In this document: piece by piece, positions 54,020 through 62,659 of the stretch
Position numbering within the stretch: position 1 is the first letter of the stretch
How the letters are laid out: each line of letters starts with the position of its first letter
NCBI GenBank assembly: GCA_905221605.1
Contig: CAJNDS010002107.1
Location: forward strand, 511,386 to 575,385
Reading direction: 5' to 3'
DNA from: Symbiodinium natans
Lineage: Eukaryota > Sar > Dinophyceae > Suessiales > Symbiodiniaceae
DNA: 64,000 nt
Notes under the pieces: model-generated
What the model saw: only the letters and a program-made list of their open reading frames with translations
The model's database searches: none
Told to the model about the DNA's origin: nothing
Position numbers and translations under genes: made by a program

Positions 54020-54588
54020 TAAAACATACTCGTTTTAAACCTTGCTATCTTTTCCATCTTTTCCTGTTGTTTTGCTCTTCTTATTTCTGCATACGATGAT
54101 GCTAAAAGTTCTCTTGCTGTTGGAATTCTTGGTGATGGTTCTGGTTCAGACATTCTAACAGGTTTTGTCGGTTGTTGTTGTATTTGTTCTTCTTTAGGTT
54201 TTTTATTTTCATATTTAGTTTTCATTTCTTCTTCAATTTCTTTTCTCATTTGTTCCTTTAATTTAGTCCCATATGAATTTTGTTGTTTGTTTATTGGCCT
54301 TGTTTCTGTTGGTTGACCTTTACAATTTCTCGGGTGTGAGTGTCTCAATGATTTTGGTAGCATCTTTTTATTACACGCTTCACATTCAACAAGCTCTACT
54401 ACTTTAACACTTCTCGCTTGTTTCTTTGGTTTAGCTTTTGGTTTAGGTTCTACTTCTACTTCTTCATTTTTAACTTCCTCTTCTTGCTTTTGTTCCTGTT
54501 TAGTTGCTTCTTCAATAACTTCATTAACCACTTCTTTAGTCTCTTCTTCATTTTTAACCTCCTCAACATCCTCATTAATTGTTTCCAT
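54019..54588 (-). CDS. Charged zinc-finger protein
   Basis: 189 residues. Residues 1-55 are extremely acidic with glutamate repeats and a KPKAKPKK turn. A single zinc finger follows (C69-x2-C72, H83/H85, C89; CEACNKKMLPKSLRHSH). The C-terminal half is basic, glutamine- and lysine-rich with PTARELLASSYAEIRRAK. Similar single C2HC fingers occur in many Polinton-like and algal virus proteins of unknown role. Position between capsid-set genes suggests a virion or packaging role, inferred only. Confidence 0.6.
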   Translation of the reverse strand: METINEDVEEVKNEEETKEVVNEVIEEATKQEQKQEEEVKNEEVEVEPKPKAKPKKQARSVKVVELVECEACNKKMLPKSLRHSHPRNCKGQPTETRPINKQQNSYGTKLKEQMRKEIEEEMKTKYENKKPKEEQIQQQPTKPVRMSEPEPSPRIPTARELLASSYAEIRRAKQQEKMEKIARFKTSMF

Positions 54589-54618
54589 ATTTTCTATATA
54601 GAAAATTATTTATACATT

Positions 54619-55455
54619 TTAACCTCTAAAAAAGGTTAAAGTGAATGAGATGTCAACATTATTCAAATTTACTACCTGATTTAAATTATTAGTAAGTCTA
54701 AAATTCAAACGACGAAGCATTTTACCCGATACATCAATATAATCAACACTACTTAACTCATTATCGTTTATAACGCCAAGATAGGGAACTGTTACATTTA
54801 CTTTCTTTACTATTGATGAATTACCTGCTACTGTTAATTGGTTGTAGTTACTAATTTCATTACAATGTAAATACAAACTCTTGAATGGAACAAGGTCAAC
54901 AAAATTACTTGTGTAAGGTGCCACATTAGTATATGCATCAGTTGCCGGCGTTGTATTACCGATTACTCTATTCATTGAACTTAAATTATTAATGTCAACG
55001 GGGTCACTAAAACTACCAGCTAACGGAGCTACTTCACCGTCAGTCAAAAGAACAAAAATAACAGTTGCATAATTAGAACTGATTGTAAATTTATTAGTTG
55101 ATGTGTTGTAACTTAAAGAATATGTATTAGGTCTGTCCACTGTATCAATCAATAAATTAATTGCTATTTGTATTGTTTGTGCTAAATCAACTGCTGTATA
55201 GTTTCCTTCAGGGATTGTTACTTTACGATAAGTAATACCTGCTATTACACCTGGGGGTATAACTTGATGTCTCCAATAAATGTTATTATTAGTGCTGTTT
55301 ATTGAATACCAAGAATGAGGAATGCTTACCTCGTGTATTTGACATAGCATATTATCTTCTAATTGAACTGTCTCAGGTAAATCAATTGTAAAATCGGACG
55401 GAGTGCCACTCACTTTATAACTACTATCAATATATACTTTTTTAAACTTAAGCAT
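54619..55455 (-). CDS. Penton-like minor capsid protein
   Basis: 278 residues. The N-terminus KKVYIDSSYKVSGTPSDFTI, then LPETVQL and VSIPHSWYSIN, is the pattern I associate with the Polinton/adintovirus minor capsid (penton) protein: D-S-x-Y...S-D-F...L-P...I-P-x-x-W-Y-x-I. The rest is rich in threonine, valine and asparagine, as expected of beta-sheet jelly-roll folds, without membrane segments or enzyme motifs. It would form the pentamers at capsid vertices. It is divergently arranged with the lipase gene (40 bp gap with AT palindromes). Family assignment comes from recalled motif similarity and is not certain. Confidence 0.6.
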   Translation of the reverse strand: MLKFKKVYIDSSYKVSGTPSDFTIDLPETVQLEDNMLCQIHEVSIPHSWYSINSTNNNIYWRHQVIPPGVIAGITYRKVTIPEGNYTAVDLAQTIQIAINLLIDTVDRPNTYSLSYNTSTNKFTISSNYATVIFVLLTDGEVAPLAGSFSDPVDINNLSSMNRVIGNTTPATDAYTNVAPYTSNFVDLVPFKSLYLHCNEISNYNQLTVAGNSSIVKKVNVTVPYLGVINDNELSSVDYIDVSGKMLRRLNFRLTNNLNQVVNLNNVDISFTLTFFRG

Positions 55456-55495
55456 TATTAATTAACTTACAAAATAATTTATAAGTTATTTTATA

Positions 55496-56137
55496 ATGCA
55501 TAAACATAAGCGAAGAAATGAAGGTATTTTGTATGAACCACCTAAAACAAGAAATAAAATACATAACGATGTTAGGGAAGAGTTAGCAGGAACTGAAACA
55601 TATTTAACTGATACTCAAGGTTTAAGACTTGCATATGAAAACCCAGAAGGCATTTATCAAAATGGTTCTATTTTATACATTGCAGGAACGAAAAGCGGTA
55701 GAGATGTATATGATGATTTAAAATTACCATTGTATCAAACACAACAAACGAAAAGATATAAAGATGTTAATAAATTTATTAAAGACGGAACTATAGAAGT
55801 TGACGGTAAACAACTTACAGGAATTACTGATATAATTAGTCATAGTTTAGGTTCAGCGGTGGGTCAACAAATTAATAATGATTATGGTAATATATTTAGA
55901 AGTAGGAGTTATGGGTCTCCTTTTGTTTCAAGTCAGAGACCAGAAGATACAGGAACTAATTTAAGAATACGGAAAGCCGGAGACCCCGTTAGTATGTTTG
56001 ATAAAGGTAGTATAACATTAAACAAATCAACATTAAACCCTTTACAAAATCATTCATATCAAGATATAGGCAATGTTCATAATAAAGAAGGGAATTTACC
56101 AATAACAAGCGATGAGTTTATGCAACAATTTAATTAA
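55496..56137 (+). CDS. Lipase-like alpha/beta hydrolase
   Basis: 213 residues. The region GSILYIAGTKSGRDVYDDL (57-75) corresponds to the oxyanion-side strand of class 3 lipases. SHSLGS (115-120) is the nucleophile elbow with S117 (G in the first position replaced by S). D163 in AGDPVSMFD and H186 in NHSYQD complete a plausible catalytic triad in the usual order. Lipase-like genes occur in virophages and Polinton-like viruses and may help cross or disrupt host membranes. It is the first gene of the plus-strand capsid/spike block. The adenovirus-like protease expected in Polintons is not seen here. Confidence 0.7.
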   Translation: MHKHKRRNEGILYEPPKTRNKIHNDVREELAGTETYLTDTQGLRLAYENPEGIYQNGSILYIAGTKSGRDVYDDLKLPLYQTQQTKRYKDVNKFIKDGTIEVDGKQLTGITDIISHSLGSAVGQQINNDYGNIFRSRSYGSPFVSSQRPEDTGTNLRIRKAGDPVSMFDKGSITLNKSTLNPLQNHSYQDIGNVHNKEGNLPITSDEFMQQFN

Positions 56138-56152
56138 TTAATTAATTTCTCA

Positions 56153-56365
56153 ATGATATTAATAATGTTTGCTTATAAATCTAATAGTTATGAAAAAATG
56201 GAAAAGCCTAAGCAAGAGAAAAAGTTTAAACAGAACAGTTATGAAGAGATAAGAAAGTTAGTTGATGACGGAGGAGAGATGCAATTGAAGGAGATTATAA
56301 ACACAAAGAAAGGTAAGAAAAACAATGAAAATAATATTAAGTTTAAATTTAATATATTTGATTAA
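56153..56365 (+). CDS. Small lysine-rich protein, unknown
   Basis: Up to 70 residues; the ATG at codon 5 (MFAYKSNSYEKMEKPKQEKK) is a likelier start than the hydrophobic MILI leader. Basic, lysine/asparagine-rich, probably helical. It sits between the lipase and the major capsid gene. Function unknown. Confidence 0.45.
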   Translation: MILIMFAYKSNSYEKMEKPKQEKKFKQNSYEEIRKLVDDGGEMQLKEIINTKKGKKNNENNIKFKFNIFD

Positions 56366-56424
56366 CTATTTAAAAATATTTAATCAAATATAATTTAATT
56401 TTTTCTATAAATGAATATATAATT

Positions 56425-57219
56425 ATGGAGACGTTCAGCCCCGAAGATATCCTCATTGACAACCTGTCATTTAAATTAAACAAAGGTTCAAGTTATATTA
56501 CTGACAGACGAAGCGTTACATTTTGGCCTTCTGGTTCAAATATCTATAAACCTACAAGTGGTAATCGTGTATTGAAATTTTCATTAAATGCAGAAGATAA
56601 TGCTTGGTTAGACCCTCAAAGTGTAAGAATATTTTTTACATTACAAAATCTTGACCCTGGAACATTTAATAACAAACTCCGTCCATTATCTCCTCCTTAT
56701 AGTTTTTTCAGACGAATGAGAATTATTGCTGGTAATCAGGTTGTTGAAGACTTTGATAATTACAACCGAGTTCATCATATGTTCTCTAAAATGATGTCCC
56801 AAGGTGCAAGAAAAGATGAAGCAAATGAAGGGTTCGGTTATAGATATGATGATGAAATTAAAACTCTAGTTAATGATAATGACACAAGACTAAAATATGA
56901 AGTGGATGGTTTAACTTGTCAAGGCTTTAAGGATAAAATTATTGTTGGGTTTAAGCCTTTATGTGGTTTATTCAGTCAGTTTAAGTATTTACCATTAAAG
57001 TATATGGGAAATTTAACAATTGAATTAGAATTGGTTACTAATTCTACTGATTGTGTAATTGACCCTGAAGATGTTACAACGGCGGACGCTGTAGGAAATA
57101 GGTTTGTAACTGATGTTAATCCTGCCACGGAAGCAGACGCTGAATTTAGAAATACAAGCACTGATTGGGAAATTAATAATGCTTGTGTTGTTTGTGATGT
57201 TTGCTTGATAATAATTTGA
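56425..57219 (+). pseudogene. Major capsid protein, N-terminal part (frameshifted)
   Basis: 264 codons. METFSPEDILIDNLSFKLNK, then RRSVTFWPSGSNIY and LDPQSVRIFFTLQN, followed by FFRRMRIIAGNQVVEDFDNY, fit the first jelly roll of a Polinton-type double-jelly-roll capsid protein. These assemble into the trimeric capsomers of the icosahedral shell. The frame ends abruptly at VCDVCLIII, and the second jelly roll continues in the -1 frame from 57,201. Together about 475 residues, a normal length. One base missing near 57,199-57,207 accounts for the break. There is no clear slippery heptamer, so programmed frameshifting is unlikely. Confidence 0.8.
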
Positions 57220-57854
57220 ATAATGAATATGTAAAACATCTTTTAGAAGGAAAAGGCCTACCCATTACTTATACAACTTATATTACTCAATCTCAATCAG
57301 TAAAAGGCACAACTGACATTAATGTCCAAGTCATCCGTTCAGTATCAAAATTAGTTGCATCATTCATTACATTTTACAAGGAAGGAGACCCAAGCACCGG
57401 ATATGAATACTGTGACAAGGAATTTTGTCGTTTCTATCATCCACAACAACAATCAGACGAACAAACGGAAGGAATTTATGATAACAATTTTGATTTACAA
57501 ATGCAAATACAATTGGGTTCTAAACTATATGCCGAGTATACGATTACATCTCTTCAAGAATGCTATTATCACTTAAGAAAGGCATTAAATCTTCCAATGT
57601 TTCATCAACATTCAATGTCAATTGATTTTAGACAATATCGCGACCGACAATTTGTATTTGGGTTTTCATTTGAAAAAGTGCCTGACAGTTCATATACGGG
57701 AATTAATACACGCGCCGGACAACAGATGCTAGTGAAAGTTAAACCTGCAAATGCTTCAATAACAACTACTGCTATGCCTGATAATATCTATATAACATTA
57801 CTGTCGGAACAAATATTAGAAATTAAGGATTTAGGTTTAAAGGTGTATGATTAA
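57201..57854 (+). pseudogene. Major capsid protein, C-terminal part
   Basis: 217 codons with a TTG in place of a start codon, overlapping the preceding frame by 19 bases. The start LDNNLNNEYVKHLLEGKGLP resembles the inter-jelly-roll linker of capsid proteins. The rest (ITSLQECYYHLRKALNLPMF, FRQYRDRQFVFGFSFEKV) fits the second jelly roll. It ends at the expected stop, 51 bp before the spike gene. Read as the second half of the same gene, not an independent protein. Confidence 0.75.
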
Positions 57855-57864
57855 ACAATGAAAT

Positions 57865-57900
57865 AATATTAATAAAATAAGTATCTATTTTATTAATATT
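57865..57900 (+). terminator. Perfect 15 bp inverted repeat before the spike gene
   Basis: AATATTAATAAAATA and TATTTTATTAATATT flank a 6 base loop, ending 5 bases before the spike ATG at 57,906. It could end the capsid transcript, act in promoter recognition, or both. Confidence 0.5.
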
Positions 57901-57905
57901 AACTA

Positions 57906-58478
57906 ATGCCTTTGACACTAAATAATACAAACACATTAACAGCAGATAATATTATTGTCAGTGGAACTAGTTTAAGCGACTTATATGCAACAAAAACAGA
58001 ACTTAACGACATAAACAACACAACAGAAGTAACAGCAAATACTGACGCTATAGCAGTTTTAAACACAAAACAACTACAAAATTTCAATAGTATTAATGCA
58101 ATTAATACTGATTTAACTAATAATTATCAAACAAACACAGTTCTAGCTAGCAATTTTTACAATAAAACAGAAATAGACGCTACATTTACTAATTATTATA
58201 CATCAACACAAATAGACACAACTTTATCTACCAATTATCAAAACAACACATTATTAGCTACCAATTTTTATAACAAAGGAGAGGTGGATACATTAATAGC
58301 AGGTGCAGGAGGTGGTGGATACACTGATACAGAAATTGATAATTTCCTCGCATTAAAAGCTAATTTATCATTATTTACTGATAATGTTTCATTTTTTCCA
58401 GTTATTGATTTATCAAGACCTACTATTTTACATCAAGGACTAACATTAAAAATTCAACATTCAATATTGAACCATTAG
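57906..58478 (+). pseudogene. Spike protein, N-terminal part (frameshifted)
   Basis: 190 codons. MPLTLNNTNTLTADNIIVSG is followed by repeats of the type FYNKTEIDATFTNYYTSTQI, seen three or more times, each with N/S-K/T-x-E-I/V-D. Such Y-x-K-x-E-V-D repeats are typical of trimeric fibre shafts of phages and large algal viruses. A glycine-rich hinge (AGAGGGGYTDTEIDNFLALK) follows. The frame is lost at an A5 run (58,448-58,452), where one extra A would restore reading into the next frame. Confidence 0.75.
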
Positions 58479-58483
58479 CAGGG

Positions 58484-60181
58484 TTGATTTTCAGTAATCA
58501 ATTTGGAGCAGAAGCAGATAGAGATGTAGCGATTTTTAGAAATCAAACGAGTTATATAACTTTAAAAGGTGATAAAATAATATGTAATAATACATCAGAT
58601 GATGCAATAAAACAATTAGATTTATCAAATAATAACGCAGGCTATAAAATGTCAGGTAAAATAGAAACACCAACAGGTGGTTTAGTAGTAGAAAATACAG
58701 CGGATGCTAATTTATCATTTACAGTTAGAAATACTGATAATTATTTTACTTTTAATAATGATAGTATTGATTGTTATAATTCAGTTGATGATACAGGAAG
58801 AATTTTAAATTTAAATAGTAATTCTAATCAGTATGTTAAATCACATTCATTATTAGTAGATACAGCATCAAATACATTAACAGGAGGATATACAGATGTT
58901 GTTGATAGTGCTATTGTTAGACAAAATCTAAAAGTAGATGGTAATTTAGATTTAACAAATGATATAAATTTTGATGGAGAAAATTTTAATATTAATGATA
59001 CTAACGGTTTAACATTTTATAAAGATACAACAGACGCCTCTAATGTGATGTGTGTTAAAAACGCACAGGGGTATTTAAAATTTATTTCATTCGGTATTAA
59101 TGCTTATAACACAAGTAACGACAGTTCTTCATTACTTTTATTAAATACAGCAAAGGGTAACGGAGTTTATTGTTTAAGTTTAGGTATTGGAGTTATTCAA
59201 GGTTCAAATAAACTAAATGTATCGGGTGGTAATAGTAATTTTGGTGGAACAGCATCATTTCAAAGCACATCAACATTTAATGGAGATATTTATGTTAATA
59301 ATTCAGGTAGAATATTTCAACGAGCGGACGTCAATAATTCATTAAATGTAATATCAACAAATGAAATTAATTTTTCATTACAATCAAATATAACAACCGA
59401 CCCTACAACAGGAACAATAGCGTTACAATTAAACGACACTAACGGAATTACTATTAATAGAGCAGTTACAAATAATCAAACATTTAATAGTATTGGTAAT
59501 ATCGTTGGAGAGGCAGATGTTATTAGCTGGGGGCGTTTTATGTTTCAAAATAGTAGCGAATTTAAGGAAGTATTGGATACTCAATATAAATTATTTGTTA
59601 GAAATGGTGATGCTTTAGGAGATATTAATTTAACTGTTGGTTTAGAAAGTAGCACACCTGAAATACAATTAACAGACGGTAAAGTTAAGATAAATAATAA
59701 TTTAGAAATAGCACAAGAGACAATAAGCACAGTAGATCAGATAAGGTTTTTAAATACTGACGCAGGTGGGGAATATGCATTCTATTTTGGTAGTGTTGTA
59801 ACAAGTAATGATGTATTTTCTATTTCACCAAGTGGCATTCTCGTTAATGGAGATATTGAGTATACAGGCTCTCTAATTCCAAGTTCTGATAAAAGGTTGA
59901 AGAAAGACATTAAGGAACTTAACCAGAAAAAAGCAGTTGAGTTAGTTAAATACATTGTTCCAAAAACATATCATTTTATTGATGACAGACAACAAGGTAA
60001 ATCTTGTTGTGGTTTTATTGCTAATGTGGTTAAAGAAGGAAAAGACGGATATTTGAAATTTGATTATACAATGACAACACCCATTTTATGGAGCGCTTTA
60101 CAAAATGCATTAAATCGCATTGATAAATTAGAAAAAGAGATAAAAACATTAAAAGGCAAAGGAAAAGGGGAAGCAAAATAA
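58484..60181 (+). CDS. Spike protein, main part with S74 chaperone domain
   Basis: 565 residues, continuing the spike of 57,906-58,478 in the -1 frame (the frame is open upstream to about 58,440; the first codon here is not a natural start). A long beta-rich, asparagine/threonine-rich shaft is followed from about residue 467 by the Peptidase_S74 intramolecular chaperone: SSDKRLKKDI, then VPKTYHFIDD, CCGFIANVVKEG and a terminal coiled coil (ALNRIDKLEKEIKTL). S74 domains fold trimeric fibres and cut themselves off at the serine of the SD motif. Whole protein about 757 residues. Likely the host-recognition fibre. The domain is well known in phage and giant-virus fibres. Confidence 0.85.
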   Translation: MIFSNQFGAEADRDVAIFRNQTSYITLKGDKIICNNTSDDAIKQLDLSNNNAGYKMSGKIETPTGGLVVENTADANLSFTVRNTDNYFTFNNDSIDCYNSVDDTGRILNLNSNSNQYVKSHSLLVDTASNTLTGGYTDVVDSAIVRQNLKVDGNLDLTNDINFDGENFNINDTNGLTFYKDTTDASNVMCVKNAQGYLKFISFGINAYNTSNDSSSLLLLNTAKGNGVYCLSLGIGVIQGSNKLNVSGGNSNFGGTASFQSTSTFNGDIYVNNSGRIFQRADVNNSLNVISTNEINFSLQSNITTDPTTGTIALQLNDTNGITINRAVTNNQTFNSIGNIVGEADVISWGRFMFQNSSEFKEVLDTQYKLFVRNGDALGDINLTVGLESSTPEIQLTDGKVKINNNLEIAQETISTVDQIRFLNTDAGGEYAFYFGSVVTSNDVFSISPSGILVNGDIEYTGSLIPSSDKRLKKDIKELNQKKAVELVKYIVPKTYHFIDDRQQGKSCCGFIANVVKEGKDGYLKFDYTMTTPILWSALQNALNRIDKLEKEIKTLKGKGKGEAK

Positions 60182-60200
60182 AAAAACTAAATAATAATAT

Positions 60201-60409
60201 ATGGGTTCTAAAACATCTAAAACTACAGCTACTGAAAATATGAAGCAAATAAAAGAATTAGATATTAATGAAAAACAAGGACAGATATGTTATTATTTAA
60301 TACCTTAAAAGATGTTATTGAAAGAGTTGAAAAACTAGAGGAAACAAAAAGCGATAAAATATATTACAAACTTCCCCCAATGACATTATGCAATTATTCA
60401 CTAATATAA
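60201..60409 (+). pseudogene. Small MGSKTSK protein, frameshifted
   Basis: ATG at 60,201 gives MGSKTSKTTATENMKQIKEL, then DINEKQGQICYYLIP and a stop. From 60,275 the -1 frame continues TRTDMLLFNTLKDVIERVEK and ends CNYSLI near 60,409. One extra A in the A5 run at 60,271-60,275 would join the two into about 70 residues, so this is the fourth such break in the element. G2 with S6 fits the N-myristoylation consensus, so the product may be membrane-anchored. The second half is a short coiled coil. Function unknown. Confidence 0.55.
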
Positions 60410-60439
60410 TTAATAATATTATCAAATAATATTATTAAT
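60409..60439. terminator. Palindrome between convergent genes
   Basis: ATTAATAATATT and AATATTATTAAT (12 bp, perfect) around a 7 base loop, exactly where the plus-strand spike block and the minus-strand ATPase gene meet. Well placed to be a bidirectional terminator. Confidence 0.55.
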
Positions 60440-61226
60440 CAATAACTAATTTAGCATCAAATCGTTTATAAAACATATCATTAACATCCCCTTTCATTAA
60501 GTTAATAAATAAAAAACTGTATGGTTCTTCTGTTGCTATATTATACACTTCTAATAATAGTTTCTTTGCTTCTTGTAGGTTTTTAGTATCTGCTACACTG
60601 GATTTCTTAATTAATACCGCGCTTAATTCTTCAACCATTGTTTCTATTTCTTTGTAGTTCCTTAACCTGAAGAAAAATAACTGACGACTATTGACACGAA
60701 TTATAGGAGATAAAGCGTTAAATTTCTGTGTTGATGTTATAATATTAATTGCATTATGTCTACCTCTCACATACAATTGATTTAGTAGCGGTGAGTTTCT
60801 TGAAAAAGCCTTACTGTCTGCGAAGTCGTCCACAATAATAAGTATTGAGTGTAATTTATTATGGTCATTCTTTTTCTGGTATTCTATTACTTTATGTTGT
60901 CTTTTTATCACTGCTTCCAATTCTGAAGGAACATATTCATCAAACATACATTTCTCCTTTTCCAAATCAACCTTTAAATTGTCTTGAATGTATTTTTTAA
61001 CTGGTAACCAATTGCTATCAACAGAAATTGAAGGTGACCAAATGTATATTCTAGCGAAGACATCACGATAAATATCTAATATCATTGATTGTAGTAATAT
61101 ACCTTTTCCACTTCCTGAAGGACCAATAATTATTTGACTAAATGGTAGTCGTGGTGCTATTTCATATTTAGATTGTTTAAAATCATATTCTTTAACATTA
61201 ACAGGTTTAACTATGGGAGTTATCAT
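60435..61226 (-). CDS. A32/FtsK-HerA type genome-packaging ATPase
   Basis: 263 residues. Walker A is GPSGSGKG (35-42), preceded by FSQIII. Walker B is ILIIVDDFAD (128-137) with the aspartates. A sensor-like segment follows: LYVRGRHNAINIITSTQKFN then NSRQLFFFRLRN. This is the compact ATPase of Polintons, virophages and poxvirus A32 that pumps the genome into preformed capsids. Length is normal for the family and the frame is intact. It stands alone on the minus strand between two plus-strand blocks. Confidence 0.92.
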   Translation of the reverse strand: MITPIVKPVNVKEYDFKQSKYEIAPRLPFSQIIIGPSGSGKGILLQSMILDIYRDVFARIYIWSPSISVDSNWLPVKKYIQDNLKVDLEKEKCMFDEYVPSELEAVIKRQHKVIEYQKKNDHNKLHSILIIVDDFADSKAFSRNSPLLNQLYVRGRHNAINIITSTQKFNALSPIIRVNSRQLFFFRLRNYKEIETMVEELSAVLIKKSSVADTKNLQEAKKLLLEVYNIATEEPYSFLFINLMKGDVNDMFYKRFDAKLVID

Positions 61227-61450
61227 TATTACTATTTAGAAATAAATTTCTATTATATAATGGTTAACAATAAAAAGGACTGGATTTCTGAAGGAAAGAA
61301 GAAATCCATTCTTTCAGAACAGATTGTATAACCCGCAGTTGCTTCCCCCATTGCCCGTGCTCGTCTTTTAATTCACATTTCATAAGCAAATGTGAGAATT
61401 AGTTTGAAAAAATGCCAGATTATTAACAATTTATTCTAATTGTTAATAAT
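61227..61450. other. Structured intergenic region
   Basis: 224 bp without a convincing gene. A 23-codon frame from 61,260 (MVNNKKDWISEGKKKSILSE) could be a microprotein. Inverted repeats include TTCTGAA/TTTCAGAA (61,287-61,319) and CACATTT/AAATGTG (61,373-61,394). TTATTAACAAT/ATTGTTAATAA (61,420-61,449) forms an 11 bp palindrome directly before the ATG at 61,451. Could hold promoter elements or a small RNA. Confidence 0.4.
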
Positions 61451-61846
61451 ATGAGCGATGCAACAGAAGATAGCAACAAGGACAAAGGTTTTCAAATCAA
61501 CACGCGAGGTATATCGTGCATTCCGTGTAGATGTAAAAAACAATTTTATCATAAAGAAACTAAAACCATAACAGAAACTGACAAGACAACAACAACAACA
61601 GTTGTTGACAAGCGTAATATGAAATTTGGCGGGAATGGTCGCCATCAATCACCTGATGATATTTTTAAACCTGAAGAATATAAACAAATTGGTTCAGTTG
61701 AAATATGTGACACGGGATGGAATAATAAAGATAATAGAATAACACCTGAAGAATTAGAAGAAAGAATTGAGAAGTTAGAAACAGATATTGATGAGATTAA
61801 GAAAGATATAGATGCTTTAAATACAATAAATTATAAAGTAGAATAA
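61451..61846 (+). CDS. Unknown protein with C-terminal coiled coil
   Basis: 131 residues. A cysteine cluster CIPCRC near residues 23-28, a threonine-rich stretch (TKTITETDKTTTTTVVDK) and a C-terminal coiled coil (ELEERIEKLETDIDEIKKDI). It ends one base before the next gene's ATG, so the two are probably cotranscribed. Not recognised. Confidence 0.6.
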   Translation: MSDATEDSNKDKGFQINTRGISCIPCRCKKQFYHKETKTITETDKTTTTTVVDKRNMKFGGNGRHQSPDDIFKPEEYKQIGSVEICDTGWNNKDNRITPEELEERIEKLETDIDEIKKDIDALNTINYKVE

Positions 61847-61847
61847 T

Positions 61848-62144
61848 ATGCCTGAAGTTGTTATTCAAAAGTCATCAAACCCTAATAAAAAATATGATGC
61901 TGTTATAGATGGTAAGAAAAAGGTATCATTTGGAGCTAAAGGCTACAGCGATTTTACAAAACATAAGGATGAAGAAAGGAAGGAAAAATACATAGCAAGA
62001 CATAAAGTTAATCAAGACTGGAAAGATTATGAGACGGCGGGAATGTGGGCTAAAAATATATTATGGAACAAACCGACTATAGAAGCATCCATAAAAGATA
62101 CTAACAAGAGGTTTAAGAACTTGAATATTAAAAATAATATATAA
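61848..62144 (+). CDS. DUF5754-like small protein
   Basis: 98 residues. KKYDAVIDGKKKVSFGAKGY, then SDFTKHKDEERKEKYIARHK and a W-x-K-x-x...LWNKPT-x-x-x-SIKDTNKRF end. This is a pattern I know from a small family of unknown function common in phycodnaviruses and other large algal DNA viruses (DUF5754, name from memory). It is basic and aromatic-rich. Presence here suggests gene sharing between Polinton-type and giant viruses of the same hosts. Intact, with normal length. Confidence 0.7.
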   Translation: MPEVVIQKSSNPNKKYDAVIDGKKKVSFGAKGYSDFTKHKDEERKEKYIARHKVNQDWKDYETAGMWAKNILWNKPTIEASIKDTNKRFKNLNIKNNI

Positions 62145-62195
62145 AACTTTTTATAAAAACTTTTATTTAAAAACTTATTATATTAATATACATAT

Positions 62196-62487
62196 ATGAG
62201 TAAAACCACAGAAGAATTTGATGAAAAAATGTTATGAAAACACTTTAGAAATATTGAAGTTGCTAGAGGAAATGAATGAAAAGATTGAAAACATAGAAAA
62301 GAACACTAAACCGCGATATATGCAATCTAACACCGATAAAGAAGCCACATACGAGAATAAGAAAAATGTTTATTTGACAAAGTTAAATAACAAAGAAATA
62401 TTACAACCTAAACAAACAACATTAGATTATTATAAGATTAAATATAACAAAAAAGATAAGGTATATTATAGTTCTAATGAAGAATGA
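62196..62487 (+). pseudogene. Small coiled-coil protein, frameshifted
   Basis: ATG at 62,196 reads MSKTTEEFDEKML and stops. Removing one A from the A6 run at 62,224-62,229 links it to the frame CYENTLEILKLLEEMNEKIE, KNTKPRYMQSNTDKEATYEN and onward to 62,487, giving about 97 residues. The helical N-terminal half resembles a short coiled coil. Function unknown. Fifth frame disruption in this element. Confidence 0.55.
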
Positions 62488-62659
62488 AATAGATTTAAAT
62501 AAAAATACCAAAGATGAAGAACAATTTATAAAGTGTAAAACTTGTGGTAATTATTTCCCAACAAATATGTTTATAGTAAATAAAAATTCCTGTAAATCTC
62601 GTTCTTGTAAGTTCTGTAGAGCACAAAAACAAATGAAATCAAAAATTTTAAAAGATTGA
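62477..62659 (+). CDS. Small zinc-ribbon-like protein
   Basis: 60 residues. C20-x2-C23 (CKTC) and C44-x2-C47 (CKFC) with an extra C39 bracket a FPTNMFIVNKNSC loop, a zinc-binding arrangement seen in small viral and phage DNA-binding proteins. It overlaps the end of the preceding frame by 11 bases, a typical arrangement of cotranscribed genes. Role unknown, possibly recombination or transcription. Confidence 0.55.
   Translation: MKNEIDLNKNTKDEEQFIKCKTCGNYFPTNMFIVNKNSCKSRSCKFCRAQKQMKSKILKD

Noticed and set aside
56425-57854. Programmed frameshift in the major capsid gene
   Set aside because: No slippery heptamer or downstream structure is apparent at 57,199-57,207, and four other genes show single-base breaks, so error or mutation is likelier.
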